Shown piece after piece: positions 8,233-16,553 of a stretch of DNA of 36,463 nt (the stretch's first letter is position 1; each line of letters begins with the position of its first letter). Source of the DNA: Bacteroidia bacterium (GTDB lineage: Bacteria > Bacteroidota > Bacteroidia > NS11-12g > UBA9320). Made by a program: the position numbers and the translations under genes. The notes below the pieces were generated by a model, which saw nothing but the letters and a program-made list of their open reading frames with translations, did not search any database and was not told the origin of the DNA. The stretch lies in contig JAEPQQ010000021.1 of the NCBI GenBank assembly GCA_017640445.1, forward strand, positions 1-36,463, read 5' to 3'.

Positions 8233-8928
8233 GTGGGTGTTATTCCCGCCCGTGGTGGGAGTAAGCGCGTACCGCGTAAGAACCTTAAACTGCTCAATGG
8301 GAAACCACTGATTATGTATACCATTGAACAAGCATTGAAGTGCAATCGTTTGAATCATGTCTTTGTCTCTACCGACGATGATGAGATAGCTGAGGTTGCG
8401 CGAGCAGCAGGAGCGAAAGTCCCCTTTATGAGGCCAAAAGAATTGGCTCAGGACAAATCTTCTGACTTTGAGGTGTTTGACCACTTTGTACAAACGATGC
8501 AGGCGGATCACAACATTGATATTGACGTTTTAGTGAACCTTAGGCCAACCAGCCCCTTTCGCCTACCAGAAGATATTGATACAGTAATTGATCTTTTGAT
8601 CCAACAAAATGCCGACTCAGTTCGTACTGTATGTAGAAGCGAAGGAATTTATCATCCATATTGGATGTATACGAAGGAAAATTCGGGCGCAGCTTCTTCA
8701 TTTTTGCCTGGCATATCGGTAAAAGAATATTACCAAAGCCAATTGCTGCCTCCCGTTTACAGATTAAACGGAATGGTTGATGCAATTCGGACGGGCGTGA
8801 TGAAAGAAGGTGACCTCTACGGGACGAACATGTACTTGCATGAAACGCCGGAAAATAGAGCGGTAGACATAGACACAATGGAAGATTTTGAGTTTGCAGA
8901 ATTCCTAATGAAGAAGCGGAATGTTTAG
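8233..8928 (+). CDS. neuA: CMP-nonulosonate synthetase (acylneuraminate cytidylyltransferase family)
   Basis: Transfers CMP from CTP to a sialic-acid-type sugar, giving the activated donor. 231 residues, the usual size of the catalytic domain. The nucleotide-binding motif IPARGGSKRVPRKN is at residues 4-17, STDDDEIA at 46-53, LRPTSPFR at 103-110, and VDIDTMEDFEFAEF near the end. No ATG exists in the frame. GTG at 8233 gives MGVIPARGG, a few residues shorter than most relatives, so an upstream rare start in the NTELNI stretch is possible. It overlaps the next gene by 8 bases. Substrate (sialic, legionaminic or other nonulosonate) cannot be fixed from sequence. First gene of a five-gene operon. 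Confidence 0.9.
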   Translation: MGVIPARGGSKRVPRKNLKLLNGKPLIMYTIEQALKCNRLNHVFVSTDDDEIAEVARAAGAKVPFMRPKELAQDKSSDFEVFDHFVQTMQADHNIDIDVLVNLRPTSPFRLPEDIDTVIDLLIQQNADSVRTVCRSEGIYHPYWMYTKENSGAASSFLPGISVKEYYQSQLLPPVYRLNGMVDAIRTGVMKEGDLYGTNMYLHETPENRAVDIDTMEDFEFAEFLMKKRNV

Positions 8929-9979
8929 TAAAGAGATACGAATTGGTAGCAGAACAATAAGTGAAACCGAGCCGTGTTACGTAATTGCGGAAGCTGGTGT
9001 TAATCACAATGGTAGTCGGGAGCTGGCATTGAGTCTTGTTCGCAAAGCAAAGGAGATAGGTGTAGACTGCGTGAAGTTTCAGACGTTCAAAGCAGATCAG
9101 ATCGTGACGCGCGATGCACCCAAAGCCGATTATCAGCTAAAATTAACGCCACAGGCAGAAAGCCAATACGATATGTTAAAGGCGTTGGAGCTGGAGTTGG
9201 AGGATTACGAAGCGATTGTAGACCTCTGCAATGAATTGGATATTCAGTTTCTTTCAACGCCTTATTCCAAAAGTGATGTAGACTTTCTAAACGGTTTGAA
9301 TGTGGATGGATTTAAGATTGCATCCGGTCAGATCATAGAACTGGACTTTCTCCGATACGTGGCAGCAACCGGAAAGCCAATTATTCTGTCAACCGGAATG
9401 GCAACACTGGCCGAAATAGATGAAGCCGCCAAAGCCATAAGAGACTGTGGTAACGACAAGTTAATTGTGTTACAGTGCACCACGAACTATCCCTCGTCGG
9501 AGGAGGAGGCGAATCTACTGGCCATGAATCGCATTGGGAAAATGCTGGAAGTACTCGTTGGTTACTCCGACCACATACCGGATAACTACACCTGTTATGC
9601 CTCCGTTGCACTTGGAGCGCGCGTAGTGGAAAAGCACTTTACACTGGACAACGACATGCCTGGACCCGACCATAAAGCGTCTTTGAATCCAGAAAAGTTC
9701 CAGGAGTTGGTTGAAGGTATTCGCAAGGTAGAAGCATCCTTGGGGAATGGTGTGAAGATCCCAACATCCATTGAACTGTCCAATGCACGGAATATGCGAA
9801 GAAGCATTGTGCTCAATAAAGATCTTAAGGCAGGTGACATACTCACCGCTGATGATTTGATTATGAAAAGACCTGCTACCGGAATGCCACCGAAAATGTT
9901 GGATAGGGTAATTGGGCTTAAGTTGATTGAAGACCTTTCAGAAAATACGCAGTTGCATGAACGACATCTTGAATGGTAG
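8921..9979 (+). CDS. neuB: Nonulosonate synthase (NeuB/LegI family)
   Basis: Condenses phosphoenolpyruvate with a six-carbon N-acyl amino sugar to make a nine-carbon acid. 352 residues: NeuB TIM barrel about 15-260 and C-terminal SAF (antifreeze-like) domain about 293-350. Motifs: EAGVNHNG (24-31), KFQTFKAD (52-59), ILSTGMATL (155-163), CTTNYP, GYSDH (214-218), EKHFTLD (237-243) and PGPDHKAS (247-254). The PKADYQ-LKLTPQAESQYDML stretch and the PGPDHKAS form resemble legionaminate synthase (LegI) more than meningococcal NeuB, so the product may be legionaminic-type. ATG overlaps the stop of the cytidylyltransferase. Confidence 0.92.
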   Translation: MFSKEIRIGSRTISETEPCYVIAEAGVNHNGSRELALSLVRKAKEIGVDCVKFQTFKADQIVTRDAPKADYQLKLTPQAESQYDMLKALELELEDYEAIVDLCNELDIQFLSTPYSKSDVDFLNGLNVDGFKIASGQIIELDFLRYVAATGKPIILSTGMATLAEIDEAAKAIRDCGNDKLIVLQCTTNYPSSEEEANLLAMNRIGKMLEVLVGYSDHIPDNYTCYASVALGARVVEKHFTLDNDMPGPDHKASLNPEKFQELVEGIRKVEASLGNGVKIPTSIELSNARNMRRSIVLNKDLKAGDILTADDLIMKRPATGMPPKMLDRVIGLKLIEDLSENTQLHERHLEW

Positions 9980-10397
9980 GATTGAGGTTGTTTCGATAGA
10001 TTCCAGTAACGCAGAGGGAATCACCGAGTTTCTTGAAATTGCTAAGACAGCAAAGGCGTCTTTTCGATATTTCGAATCCCGGCCCCTGACCATCATTGAA
10101 CATCATAAGGCAACTTATTTGGTGCGCCTGGATAACCAGTACGTTGGATATGGGCATCTGGATTATGAAAACGAAATTGTGTGGCTGGGAATAGCCATTG
10201 CAGACGACTATCAAGGTTTAGGGTTGGCTAAGGTGATTATGAGCACTTTGGTGAGCACCGCAAAACTGCAAAAGCTCAGGCAGATTCGATTAAGTGTTGA
10301 TCAGGATAATATACGAGCCATTAAACTGTACGATGACTTCGGGTTTAAGGTGGTGAAAAAAAGTGGCGATATTCAATTCATGGAGAAAGAGCTATGA
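9957..10397 (+). CDS. GNAT family N-acetyltransferase
   Basis: 146 residues with the GNAT fold: acetyl-CoA-binding motif A IADDYQGLGLAKVIM (about 81-95) and the following SVDQDNIRAIKLYDDFGF, the usual motif B ending. In nonulosonate operons such enzymes acetylate an amino group of the sugar (the role of PseH, LegH or NeuD), and this is the natural guess here, although the acceptor is not shown. I use ATG at 9957 (23-base overlap with neuB). A TTG at 9927 in the same frame would extend deeper into neuB and is less likely. It overlaps the next gene by 4 bases (ATGA). Confidence 0.85.
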   Translation: MNDILNGRIEVVSIDSSNAEGITEFLEIAKTAKASFRYFESRPLTIIEHHKATYLVRLDNQYVGYGHLDYENEIVWLGIAIADDYQGLGLAKVIMSTLVSTAKLQKLRQIRLSVDQDNIRAIKLYDDFGFKVVKKSGDIQFMEKEL

Positions 10398-11239
10398 TTT
10401 ATGTAAGTTCATTAGCGTTTGGCAAAAGAACCGTTAAAGAAATCTCGGATCTTGCAATCGGGCAAAAGCTGAATCTGGAGTTTAGCTCATCGTTGCCTTA
10501 CAGTTCAGAAAATGAAGAGGTGTTTTTTGCCCATACGGGAGAAAAGCGTATCCATAACTACTTTCCGGCACCGGAAGACCCCTTTGTTCTAAATCTGGCT
10601 TCGGGGAACGACGAGATTCGCAACCGAACCATTGATCATTGCATGAAGGCAATGGATATGACGGCTCGGGCCGGTACAAGGTACTTCTCTGTGCACGCGG
10701 GATTTTGTATTGACCCACAACCCGGAGAATTGGGGCGACCCTTAAATACATCAGTTGATTTTGATCGAACCCGTCATTGGAAACTTTTCCTGTCTTCTGT
10801 GCGTCTATTACTCAAGCGGGCGGTAGAATTGGATCTGGAATTGTACATCGAGAATAACGTTCTGGCCGGATTTAACTACACCAATAACATAAACGCACTA
10901 TTTTGTTGTGATTCAATGGAAATGGAGAGTCTCATAAGTCAGATAGGCCACCCACGATTAGGCATTTTGCTTGATACCGCGCACTTAAAAGTGTCGGCCA
11001 ATACATTGAATTTTGATTTGGACCAGGCTGTGCAAACGGTTATGCCGTATGTAAAAGTAATTCACCACAGCGATAATGATGGATTAACGGATACGAATCA
11101 GCCGTTCGACGAAGCATATTGGTTCTTATCTCATATGTCCGATTTTGAGCGGGTAGATCACGTAATTGAAGTGAGGAACATTGATAGCGCTACGATCAAA
11201 CAAATGAGTGACCTGCTTCGTATTAACATGAGTAAATAG
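10394..11239 (+). CDS. Sugar phosphate isomerase/epimerase-like TIM-barrel protein
   Basis: 281 residues of the AP-endonuclease-2/xylose-isomerase-like TIM-barrel superfamily. Likely metal ligands can be followed along the barrel: HAG (101-103), YIENN with E153, LLDTAHLK with D194 and H197, IHHSDNDG with H225, and IEVRN with E259. Members include sugar isomerases, epimerases and endonuclease IV; the context argues for a sugar substrate. In the place where a NeuC/LegG epimerase would be expected, this operon has this gene instead, so it could supply the six-carbon precursor. That is inference. It starts within the GNAT stop (ATGA) and ends 3 bases before the next gene. Confidence 0.75.
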   Translation: MIYVSSLAFGKRTVKEISDLAIGQKLNLEFSSSLPYSSENEEVFFAHTGEKRIHNYFPAPEDPFVLNLASGNDEIRNRTIDHCMKAMDMTARAGTRYFSVHAGFCIDPQPGELGRPLNTSVDFDRTRHWKLFLSSVRLLLKRAVELDLELYIENNVLAGFNYTNNINALFCCDSMEMESLISQIGHPRLGILLDTAHLKVSANTLNFDLDQAVQTVMPYVKVIHHSDNDGLTDTNQPFDEAYWFLSHMSDFERVDHVIEVRNIDSATIKQMSDLLRINMSK

Positions 11240-11242
11240 AAG

Positions 11243-12688
11243 ATGATAAACGAAATTAGTATACCCACAGGCAGCACCATACAGGAGGCTTTGGTGAACA
11301 TAAACGCCAACACGCTTGGCATGACTTTCGTTGTGAGCAACGACAATAAACTAATTGGTATGGTTACCGATGGGGATATACGGAGAGGGCTTATTGATGG
11401 CTCTAATGTCAACGATGAAGTAAACTCCATCATGAATACAAGTTTTACGAGTTTACATATCAAATCGGATAACGTAGAAATACTGAAGCATCTAAGCGAA
11501 CGTATTCGGGTCATTCCTTTGGTGGGCGATCAGGGCGAATTACTGGATTACGCCAGTCATCGCAAACTGCGTCGCGTGTCGTTGGTTTCTCCTCAGTTCG
11601 ACGAAGCAGAATTGAGTAACGTCATCCAATGCGTAAAGACAGGATGGGTGTCGTCTCAGGGTAAGTTTGTCCGGGAATTCGAACAACAGTTCAGGACGTA
11701 CTGCAAAAGACCGGTGGCTCTTGCAACGAGCAACGGTACAGTAGCACTTCACCTGGCCATTGAAGCCCTGGGAATTGGCGAGGGCGATGAAGTATTAGTA
11801 CCCGACTTAACCTTTGCTGCTTCTGCAAATTCGGTTTTGTACGCGGGTGCCCGGCCCATCTTAGTTGATGTGGAGCGCAATAGCTTAATGATTGACATTG
11901 AAAAAGCAGAACGCGCAATAACGCCACGAACCAAGGCGATTATGCCAGTTCATCTATATGGTCAGATCGCGGATATGGACAAAGTGATGGCTTTTGCTAA
12001 AAAACACAACCTATTCGTAATCGAAGACTGTGCAGAAGCATTAGGAAGTACATATAAAGGCCAGCCGGTTGGGAGCTTTGGAGATGCGGGATCGTTCAGT
12101 TTTTTTGGGAACAAAATCATAACAACCGGCGAAGGTGGTATGGTAGTTTTTAAGTCTGAAGAAGTAGGGGAGATGGCAGCGGTGTTGCGCGACCATGGAA
12201 TGGATAAGACGAAACGCTATTGGCACAACCACATTGGATTCAACTACAGAATGACAAATCTTCAGGGTGCTCTTGGTACAGCGCAAATGGAAAAGCTCGA
12301 ACATTTTGTGGCGGGTAAGCGTAATGTAGCCAGTTATTACGATGAGGCCTTTAAGTCGGTTAATGAGATCGAAACACCTTACATAAACCCGGATGTGGAG
12401 AACTGTTATTGGATGTATAACATCATACTTTCGGAGTCGTGCAAAGTCGATAGGGATGAGGTAATGAACAAACTGGTGAAGACAGGCATCGAATGTCGCC
12501 CAATGTTCTATCCGTTAAGTGATATGCCGGTTTATGCGGATTATTGCACCACAGATATCACAGAATCTAAGATTGTGGCTGCTCGAGGTATTAGCTTACC
12601 TTCATCACCAACCCTCACTGAGCCTGAACTCGATTTTGTGATTCAAAACGTTCGATGGGCTGTTCAGGGTGAAGAGGCCAACAGTTAG
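11243..12688 (+). CDS. CBS-pair domain fused to DegT/DnrJ/EryC1/StrS aminotransferase
   Basis: 481 residues in two parts. Residues 1-110 are a CBS-domain pair (VVSNDNKLIGMVTDGDIRRG, then SIMN and a second half ending IRVIPLVGDQGELLDYASHRKL). From about 115 on it is a PLP-dependent sugar aminotransferase: SNGTVALH, VPDLTFAASAN, HLYGQIADMD, EDCAEALGSTYKG with D262, and the PLP lysine K291 in FFGNKIITTGEGG. In legionaminic-type operons this CBS pair normally precedes a nucleotidyltransferase (PtmE-like), so finding it on an aminotransferase is unusual. CBS pairs often bind adenine nucleotides, so regulation by nucleotide is plausible. Its stop overlaps the convergent stop of 12685-14397 by 4 bases. 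Confidence 0.9.
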   Translation: MINEISIPTGSTIQEALVNINANTLGMTFVVSNDNKLIGMVTDGDIRRGLIDGSNVNDEVNSIMNTSFTSLHIKSDNVEILKHLSERIRVIPLVGDQGELLDYASHRKLRRVSLVSPQFDEAELSNVIQCVKTGWVSSQGKFVREFEQQFRTYCKRPVALATSNGTVALHLAIEALGIGEGDEVLVPDLTFAASANSVLYAGARPILVDVERNSLMIDIEKAERAITPRTKAIMPVHLYGQIADMDKVMAFAKKHNLFVIEDCAEALGSTYKGQPVGSFGDAGSFSFFGNKIITTGEGGMVVFKSEEVGEMAAVLRDHGMDKTKRYWHNHIGFNYRMTNLQGALGTAQMEKLEHFVAGKRNVASYYDEAFKSVNEIETPYINPDVENCYWMYNIILSESCKVDRDEVMNKLVKTGIECRPMFYPLSDMPVYADYCTTDITESKIVAARGISLPSSPTLTEPELDFVIQNVRWAVQGEEANS

Positions 12689-14397
12689 TATTGGGTGGTT
12701 AAGCGTTGCTCAATGGAAGTAACGATACGTTCATGAGCCAGGCCATCGTTTTTGTAAAAGAATTGAGCCGTAAACGTATCATGAGCAACGGTGTCAACAT
12801 CTAGAGGTGGGCTGTGTTGGAATATTGCAACTAGCTTATCGCGATTTGTAATTTGATGACCAACTCCCTTTTTTACCCAAGACATGAGGTCCTGCTCCAG
12901 ATAGTCCAAAACCAGCAGAGGTTTGTTGTAGGGTACAAATTCCGAACCGACTGTAGAGTAACTCGTAATTAACATATGTGCACGCTCAAAGTGCGTTTTA
13001 AGGTCCGATTCCCGATCAATTATGAAATGCGAAAGTCCTACCTCCGACGCAATGGCATTAAAATAGGAGTCGTCCTTTTCCCTCGGATGTGGCCGAAGAA
13101 CCAGACAAAAGTCAGCTGCGGCCCCTTTTAACGCGTACATCACATCCTTTACATGTTGCTTTCTCAACTGGCTGTCGGGTATGGGCTGTGTAGCGTAAAC
13201 AACAATCTTCTGATCACGGGGTAGCTTAGGGTGAACCTTTCGTACATTGGTGACGGGTTCTATCCGTCCGGTGGTAATAACAGCGTCCTGGGCATAACCA
13301 CCGTCTGATATCAACAAATCGGAGTAGTAGTTACCCCACGTAAACGTTGCATTGCAAAGCAAAGGGCGGTTGTTATATCGGCCAAACATATACGATTGAT
13401 GCAGCTCGTCGATGTTGCCATGTTGAAGGCCAAATGACTTTACTCCACAGGCCCATGCTGCGTATTGAATCACCTTGTGCTGGGGACTATTCTCATCACT
13501 CATGATTACAGCCTTGATGTTCGACCTTTTGAAAAACCTTAACATGCTCTTAAACTTGAGAAAGTAGAGCATAAGACTCAGTTTGTTCGATCTCAGGTGA
13601 CCCAGTACAAATTGAGATACGGTGTCGTTTTGAGCGGAATTCTGAAGTGTGTCTAACAATTTCGAGAAGGCCTTAGTAAAGGTGCGCAGATGCATCGGAA
13701 AAGTCAACCTGCTGAGGTATTGTATAAAGATATGGTCGGTGTTAAATCCGAGTTTCGTGTTAATTGAGTCCTTGTCTAGACGGGCCTTTTTGTCAAACAA
13801 TGGCCTTGAAATGATTCTGTTGTAGGACTTTTCCAATTGTCCCATGCGTTGGTCTTTCCCATCTACTTGATCAACCAGCTTGGAGAAGAGTACGACGTCG
13901 GTATCTGGTGGTTTTCTGAACCGCATCCGGGCCAGCATAATCACGAATTCCCGCATGAGTTTTTTGACGCCTCCAGTGTTTTTGGGCGTGGCCTTTGGTC
14001 CATCAATAAGTTGGGTTTTATTCTTAAACCGATTTAATATCCAATGGTCCGATGTTAGTACTATTCCGTCGGGTTCTACCGTAAGAAAGTTCTCAATGTA
14101 TTGAGCTCTCAATCGTATTTCGCGGTAGTTGAAGTACATTCTGAATTGTTCAAGAAACCACAGGTTGAATTGCTGCGAATTCTCCCATTCCATAAAAACC
14201 GAGCTATGTGCATTGTAAAAATCGACAATCTCTTCATGCGCAATGCGGTAGACTTCCAGTTTTTGCTTGTTTTTGACCGTTACCGGTAAGGCGTTTGTTA
14301 TTGCCTTATTGGTTTCAGCAACGTAGATCTTTGCATTTGATGGAATGTCAAAATCTCCAATTGTGTCCAGGTAGTATGCGTTTTCTTTTTTACTCAA
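12685..14397 (-). CDS. GT-B type glycosyltransferase, candidate nonulosonate/sialyl transferase
   Basis: 570 residues, no membrane segments. The C-terminal half looks like capsule-type GT-B enzymes (KpsS, CDP-glycerol transferase and bacterial sialyltransferase fold): QHG at 325-327, TFTWGNYY at 352-359, LVLRPHPRE at 433-440, and ITSYSTVGSEF at 477-487. An HP motif followed by an S-S/T motif is what CMP-sialic acid-using bacterial transferases share. I see no firm family. The first 250 residues are unrecognised. Translation starts at TTG, as no in-frame ATG exists before the stop at 14431. TAAATTTG at plus 14418-14425 is a fitting -7 element. Convergent with the nonulosonate operon. Confidence 0.6.
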   Translation of the reverse strand: MSKKENAYYLDTIGDFDIPSNAKIYVAETNKAITNALPVTVKNKQKLEVYRIAHEEIVDFYNAHSSVFMEWENSQQFNLWFLEQFRMYFNYREIRLRAQYIENFLTVEPDGIVLTSDHWILNRFKNKTQLIDGPKATPKNTGGVKKLMREFVIMLARMRFRKPPDTDVVLFSKLVDQVDGKDQRMGQLEKSYNRIISRPLFDKKARLDKDSINTKLGFNTDHIFIQYLSRLTFPMHLRTFTKAFSKLLDTLQNSAQNDTVSQFVLGHLRSNKLSLMLYFLKFKSMLRFFKRSNIKAVIMSDENSPQHKVIQYAAWACGVKSFGLQHGNIDELHQSYMFGRYNNRPLLCNATFTWGNYYSDLLISDGGYAQDAVITTGRIEPVTNVRKVHPKLPRDQKIVVYATQPIPDSQLRKQHVKDVMYALKGAAADFCLVLRPHPREKDDSYFNAIASEVGLSHFIIDRESDLKTHFERAHMLITSYSTVGSEFVPYNKPLLVLDYLEQDLMSWVKKGVGHQITNRDKLVAIFQHSPPLDVDTVAHDTFTAQFFYKNDGLAHERIVTSIEQRLTTQY

Positions 14398-14417
14398 CCT
14401 TAATGTTGTACAGGCAT

Positions 14418-14425
14418 CAAATTTA
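14418..14425 (-). promoter_or_regulatory. -7 element of the GT-B gene
   Basis: Minus-strand TAAATTTG, a perfect TAnnTTTG, ends 20 bases before the TTG start at 14397. No -33 TTTG stands at the expected distance. Confidence 0.4.
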
Positions 14426-14552
14426 AGCGTTTACAGGCAAGCTTCTGTCTGAACTCAAAAAAGGAGGTTATTTGCAATTCTTATTGTTGCTCGGCTTCCA
14501 TTTTTGTGGTTTATTGCAGAGCAGTTACCCAAGGTTTAGAACAGATTCAATT

Positions 14553-15845
14553 ATGCGGAAAAAGGTACTAATTGTTGCATATTATTGGCCACCAAGTGGT
14601 GGTGGAGGAGTTCAACGTTGGGTGAAATTCGTAAAATATCTCAGACAGTTTGGTTGGGAGCCAATCGTTTATGTTCCGGAGAACGCAGATTATCCTCAAC
14701 ACGATGAAGAACTCGAGCGCGATATACCCCAAGGGGTAAAGGTGGTAAAGGGAAGAATATGGGAACCCTATGATATTTACCGTTCGTTGGTGGGGAAGCG
14801 TGATGGGAAACCTCAAATGGGAAGCGTTACAGGGAGTAAGGGATTGATGAGCAAATTGCTGTTCTGGGTTCGTGGCAACTTCTTTATTCCGGATGCCAAG
14901 GTTTTTTGGGTAAAACCGAGTGTCAAGAGAGTTAAGAATGTTGTAAAACACGAGCAGGTGGATGCTGTAATAACTACCGGACCGCCGCACAGCGTGCATC
15001 TGATTGGTTATCATCTAAAAAGGAAACTGGACCTCGCCTGGGTGGCCGACTTTAGAGACCCATGGATGCACCTCGACAACATGGAAGAATTTGGTATGTC
15101 GGGAATTGCCTTAAGAAAACAACGTGCCTGGCAAAAACGCGTGGTAAGTACCTGCGATCGCCTGATCACCCTAACCAATCACGAGAAGGAATCCAATGTG
15201 GCCAATAAAGCTGCAGATAAAATTGCAATCATTCCAAACGGATATGATGAAAGTGACTTTGAAAGCATCGAATCGGCCGATACCAACAAATTTATACTTG
15301 GGCACTATGGTACTGCCGGTGCTGATCGCAACCACCCGGTATTGTACCAAGCACTTCAGGAATTGGTTCAGGAGAATGAAGCCTTTGAAGAACACTTGTT
15401 GCTTCGTTATGCCGGTCCTACACATGAAGTTATTCTCAACGATATTCGTAAGGCGGGTTTGGAAAACAATTTCGAATACATACCCTATTTGGAACACAAG
15501 CAAGCCTTAATTAACATGAAACAGTGTAGCGCATTGCTATTACTTATCAATAACAACCGTACGGCAAAAAGCCGACTCACGGGCAAGATATTCGAATATC
15601 TCGCAATGAACGTGCCTATACTGGGTATTGGAGCGAAAGAGGGAGAAGCTGATCAGGTGATTCAAAAAACAGAGAGTGGCGCCATGTTTGAAGCCGAGGA
15701 TCTTGAACAGATGAAGGCATTTATAAGCGATCGCTTCTCAGATTTTCTGAACGGAAAACGCATCAGCGAAACCAACAGCATGAAACAGAGCTATACACGA
15801 GAGAATCTGACTCGTGCACTGGCCGATCTTCTCGATAGTCTTTAA
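14553..15845 (+). CDS. Glycosyltransferase family 4 protein
   Basis: 430 residues with GT4 (GT-B fold) features: the N-terminal acceptor-domain glycine loop VAYYWPPSGGGGVQRW (8-23), GPPHSVHLIGYHL, ADFRDPW, the inter-domain IIPNGYDESDF, YAGPTHE, and the C-terminal donor-binding TGKIFEYLAMNVPILGIG with the conserved Glu. It transfers a nucleotide-activated sugar; donor and acceptor cannot be told. The open frame starts at 14472, but MRKKVLIVAYY at 14553 is the usual beginning, and the region before it reads as upstream DNA. It diverges from the GT-B gene and converges on the minus-strand operon ending at 15849. Confidence 0.88.
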   Translation: MRKKVLIVAYYWPPSGGGGVQRWVKFVKYLRQFGWEPIVYVPENADYPQHDEELERDIPQGVKVVKGRIWEPYDIYRSLVGKRDGKPQMGSVTGSKGLMSKLLFWVRGNFFIPDAKVFWVKPSVKRVKNVVKHEQVDAVITTGPPHSVHLIGYHLKRKLDLAWVADFRDPWMHLDNMEEFGMSGIALRKQRAWQKRVVSTCDRLITLTNHEKESNVANKAADKIAIIPNGYDESDFESIESADTNKFILGHYGTAGADRNHPVLYQALQELVQENEAFEEHLLLRYAGPTHEVILNDIRKAGLENNFEYIPYLEHKQALINMKQCSALLLLINNNRTAKSRLTGKIFEYLAMNVPILGIGAKEGEADQVIQKTESGAMFEAEDLEQMKAFISDRFSDFLNGKRISETNSMKQSYTRENLTRALADLLDSL

Positions 15846-15848
15846 GTT

Positions 15849-16553
15849 TTACTCCTGAATATTGATTATAAAAGATGCCGACGGATAGAACTTGCAAAGT
15901 TCGGTGCTGATGAAATGGGGATTTTCTTTTAACCATTGGTTGAAAGCTCCTCTTTCACCTTTGTTAGGATGTCCGCGGTAGTAAAAGTAATCATCAAAAA
16001 TGAGTACCGTTCCATCTTGAATCAACGGCGTAATAAAACCAAAAACATCGCGAGTCGATTCATAAAGGTCACAGTCAATGTGGATGATGGACGCCGGGCG
16101 CATGTTCAAATCTTTTATGAGTTCAGGTTTCAACGACTCATTGTAGAAGCCCTTTACAGTAGTTACCTGAGAAACAGGAACACCGCCACTTTTTAGATTG
16201 CCCAGGAACTCGGCTTCGGGATAACTCATTACACCAGACCCCTTCCAGTGCTGTGGTATATCTGACTGATCAACACCTTTAACCGGTAATCCCTCAAACG
16301 AGTCGAATGCGAAGTAATGCATGCGTTGTTTACCAAATTCACTAGTGCCATTTTTTGCCAGTCGTTTGATATGTTTTTGGTAGAGTTTAGAGGCCGTGAT
16401 AAATGACTTGCCTTTGAAAACACCAAATTCGTAATAATCGCCAATTATATCATTTGCTGAGATAAAAGCTGTTGCGACCAACAGGTTGTTCTTTTTGTCA
16501 AGAAACTTTTGTGGCTTCTTTCTCAGTAAGTCTCGAAGTATTCTCTTAATCAT
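15849..16553 (-). CDS. TylF/MycF-like sugar O-methyltransferase
   Basis: 234 residues of the TylF (macrocin O-methyltransferase) class I SAM-dependent family. SAM-binding EFGVFKGKS at 42-50, FDSFEGLP at 83-90, HIDCDLYEST (158-167) with the metal-binding aspartates D160/D162, and DDYFYYRG (187-194). Such enzymes methylate sugar hydroxyls on natural products and polysaccharides. It is the last gene of the minus-strand operon. Its ATG overlaps the upstream aminotransferase stop by 4 bases (ATGA), indicating translational coupling. The methylated sugar is unknown. Confidence 0.85.
   Translation of the reverse strand: MIKRILRDLLRKKPQKFLDKKNNLLVATAFISANDIIGDYYEFGVFKGKSFITASKLYQKHIKRLAKNGTSEFGKQRMHYFAFDSFEGLPVKGVDQSDIPQHWKGSGVMSYPEAEFLGNLKSGGVPVSQVTTVKGFYNESLKPELIKDLNMRPASIIHIDCDLYESTRDVFGFITPLIQDGTVLIFDDYFYYRGHPNKGERGAFNQWLKENPHFISTELCKFYPSASFIINIQE

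Noticed and set aside
9927..9956. Upstream TTG start for the GNAT gene
   Set aside because: Lies deeper inside neuB and adds residues not typical of the fold; ATG 9957 preferred.
14472..14552. Upstream start for the GT4 glycosyltransferase (hydrophobic 27 residues)
   Set aside because: Looks like a signal peptide by chance, but GT4 enzymes start at the Rossmann strand MRKKVLIVAYY, and these bases belong to the divergent promoter region.
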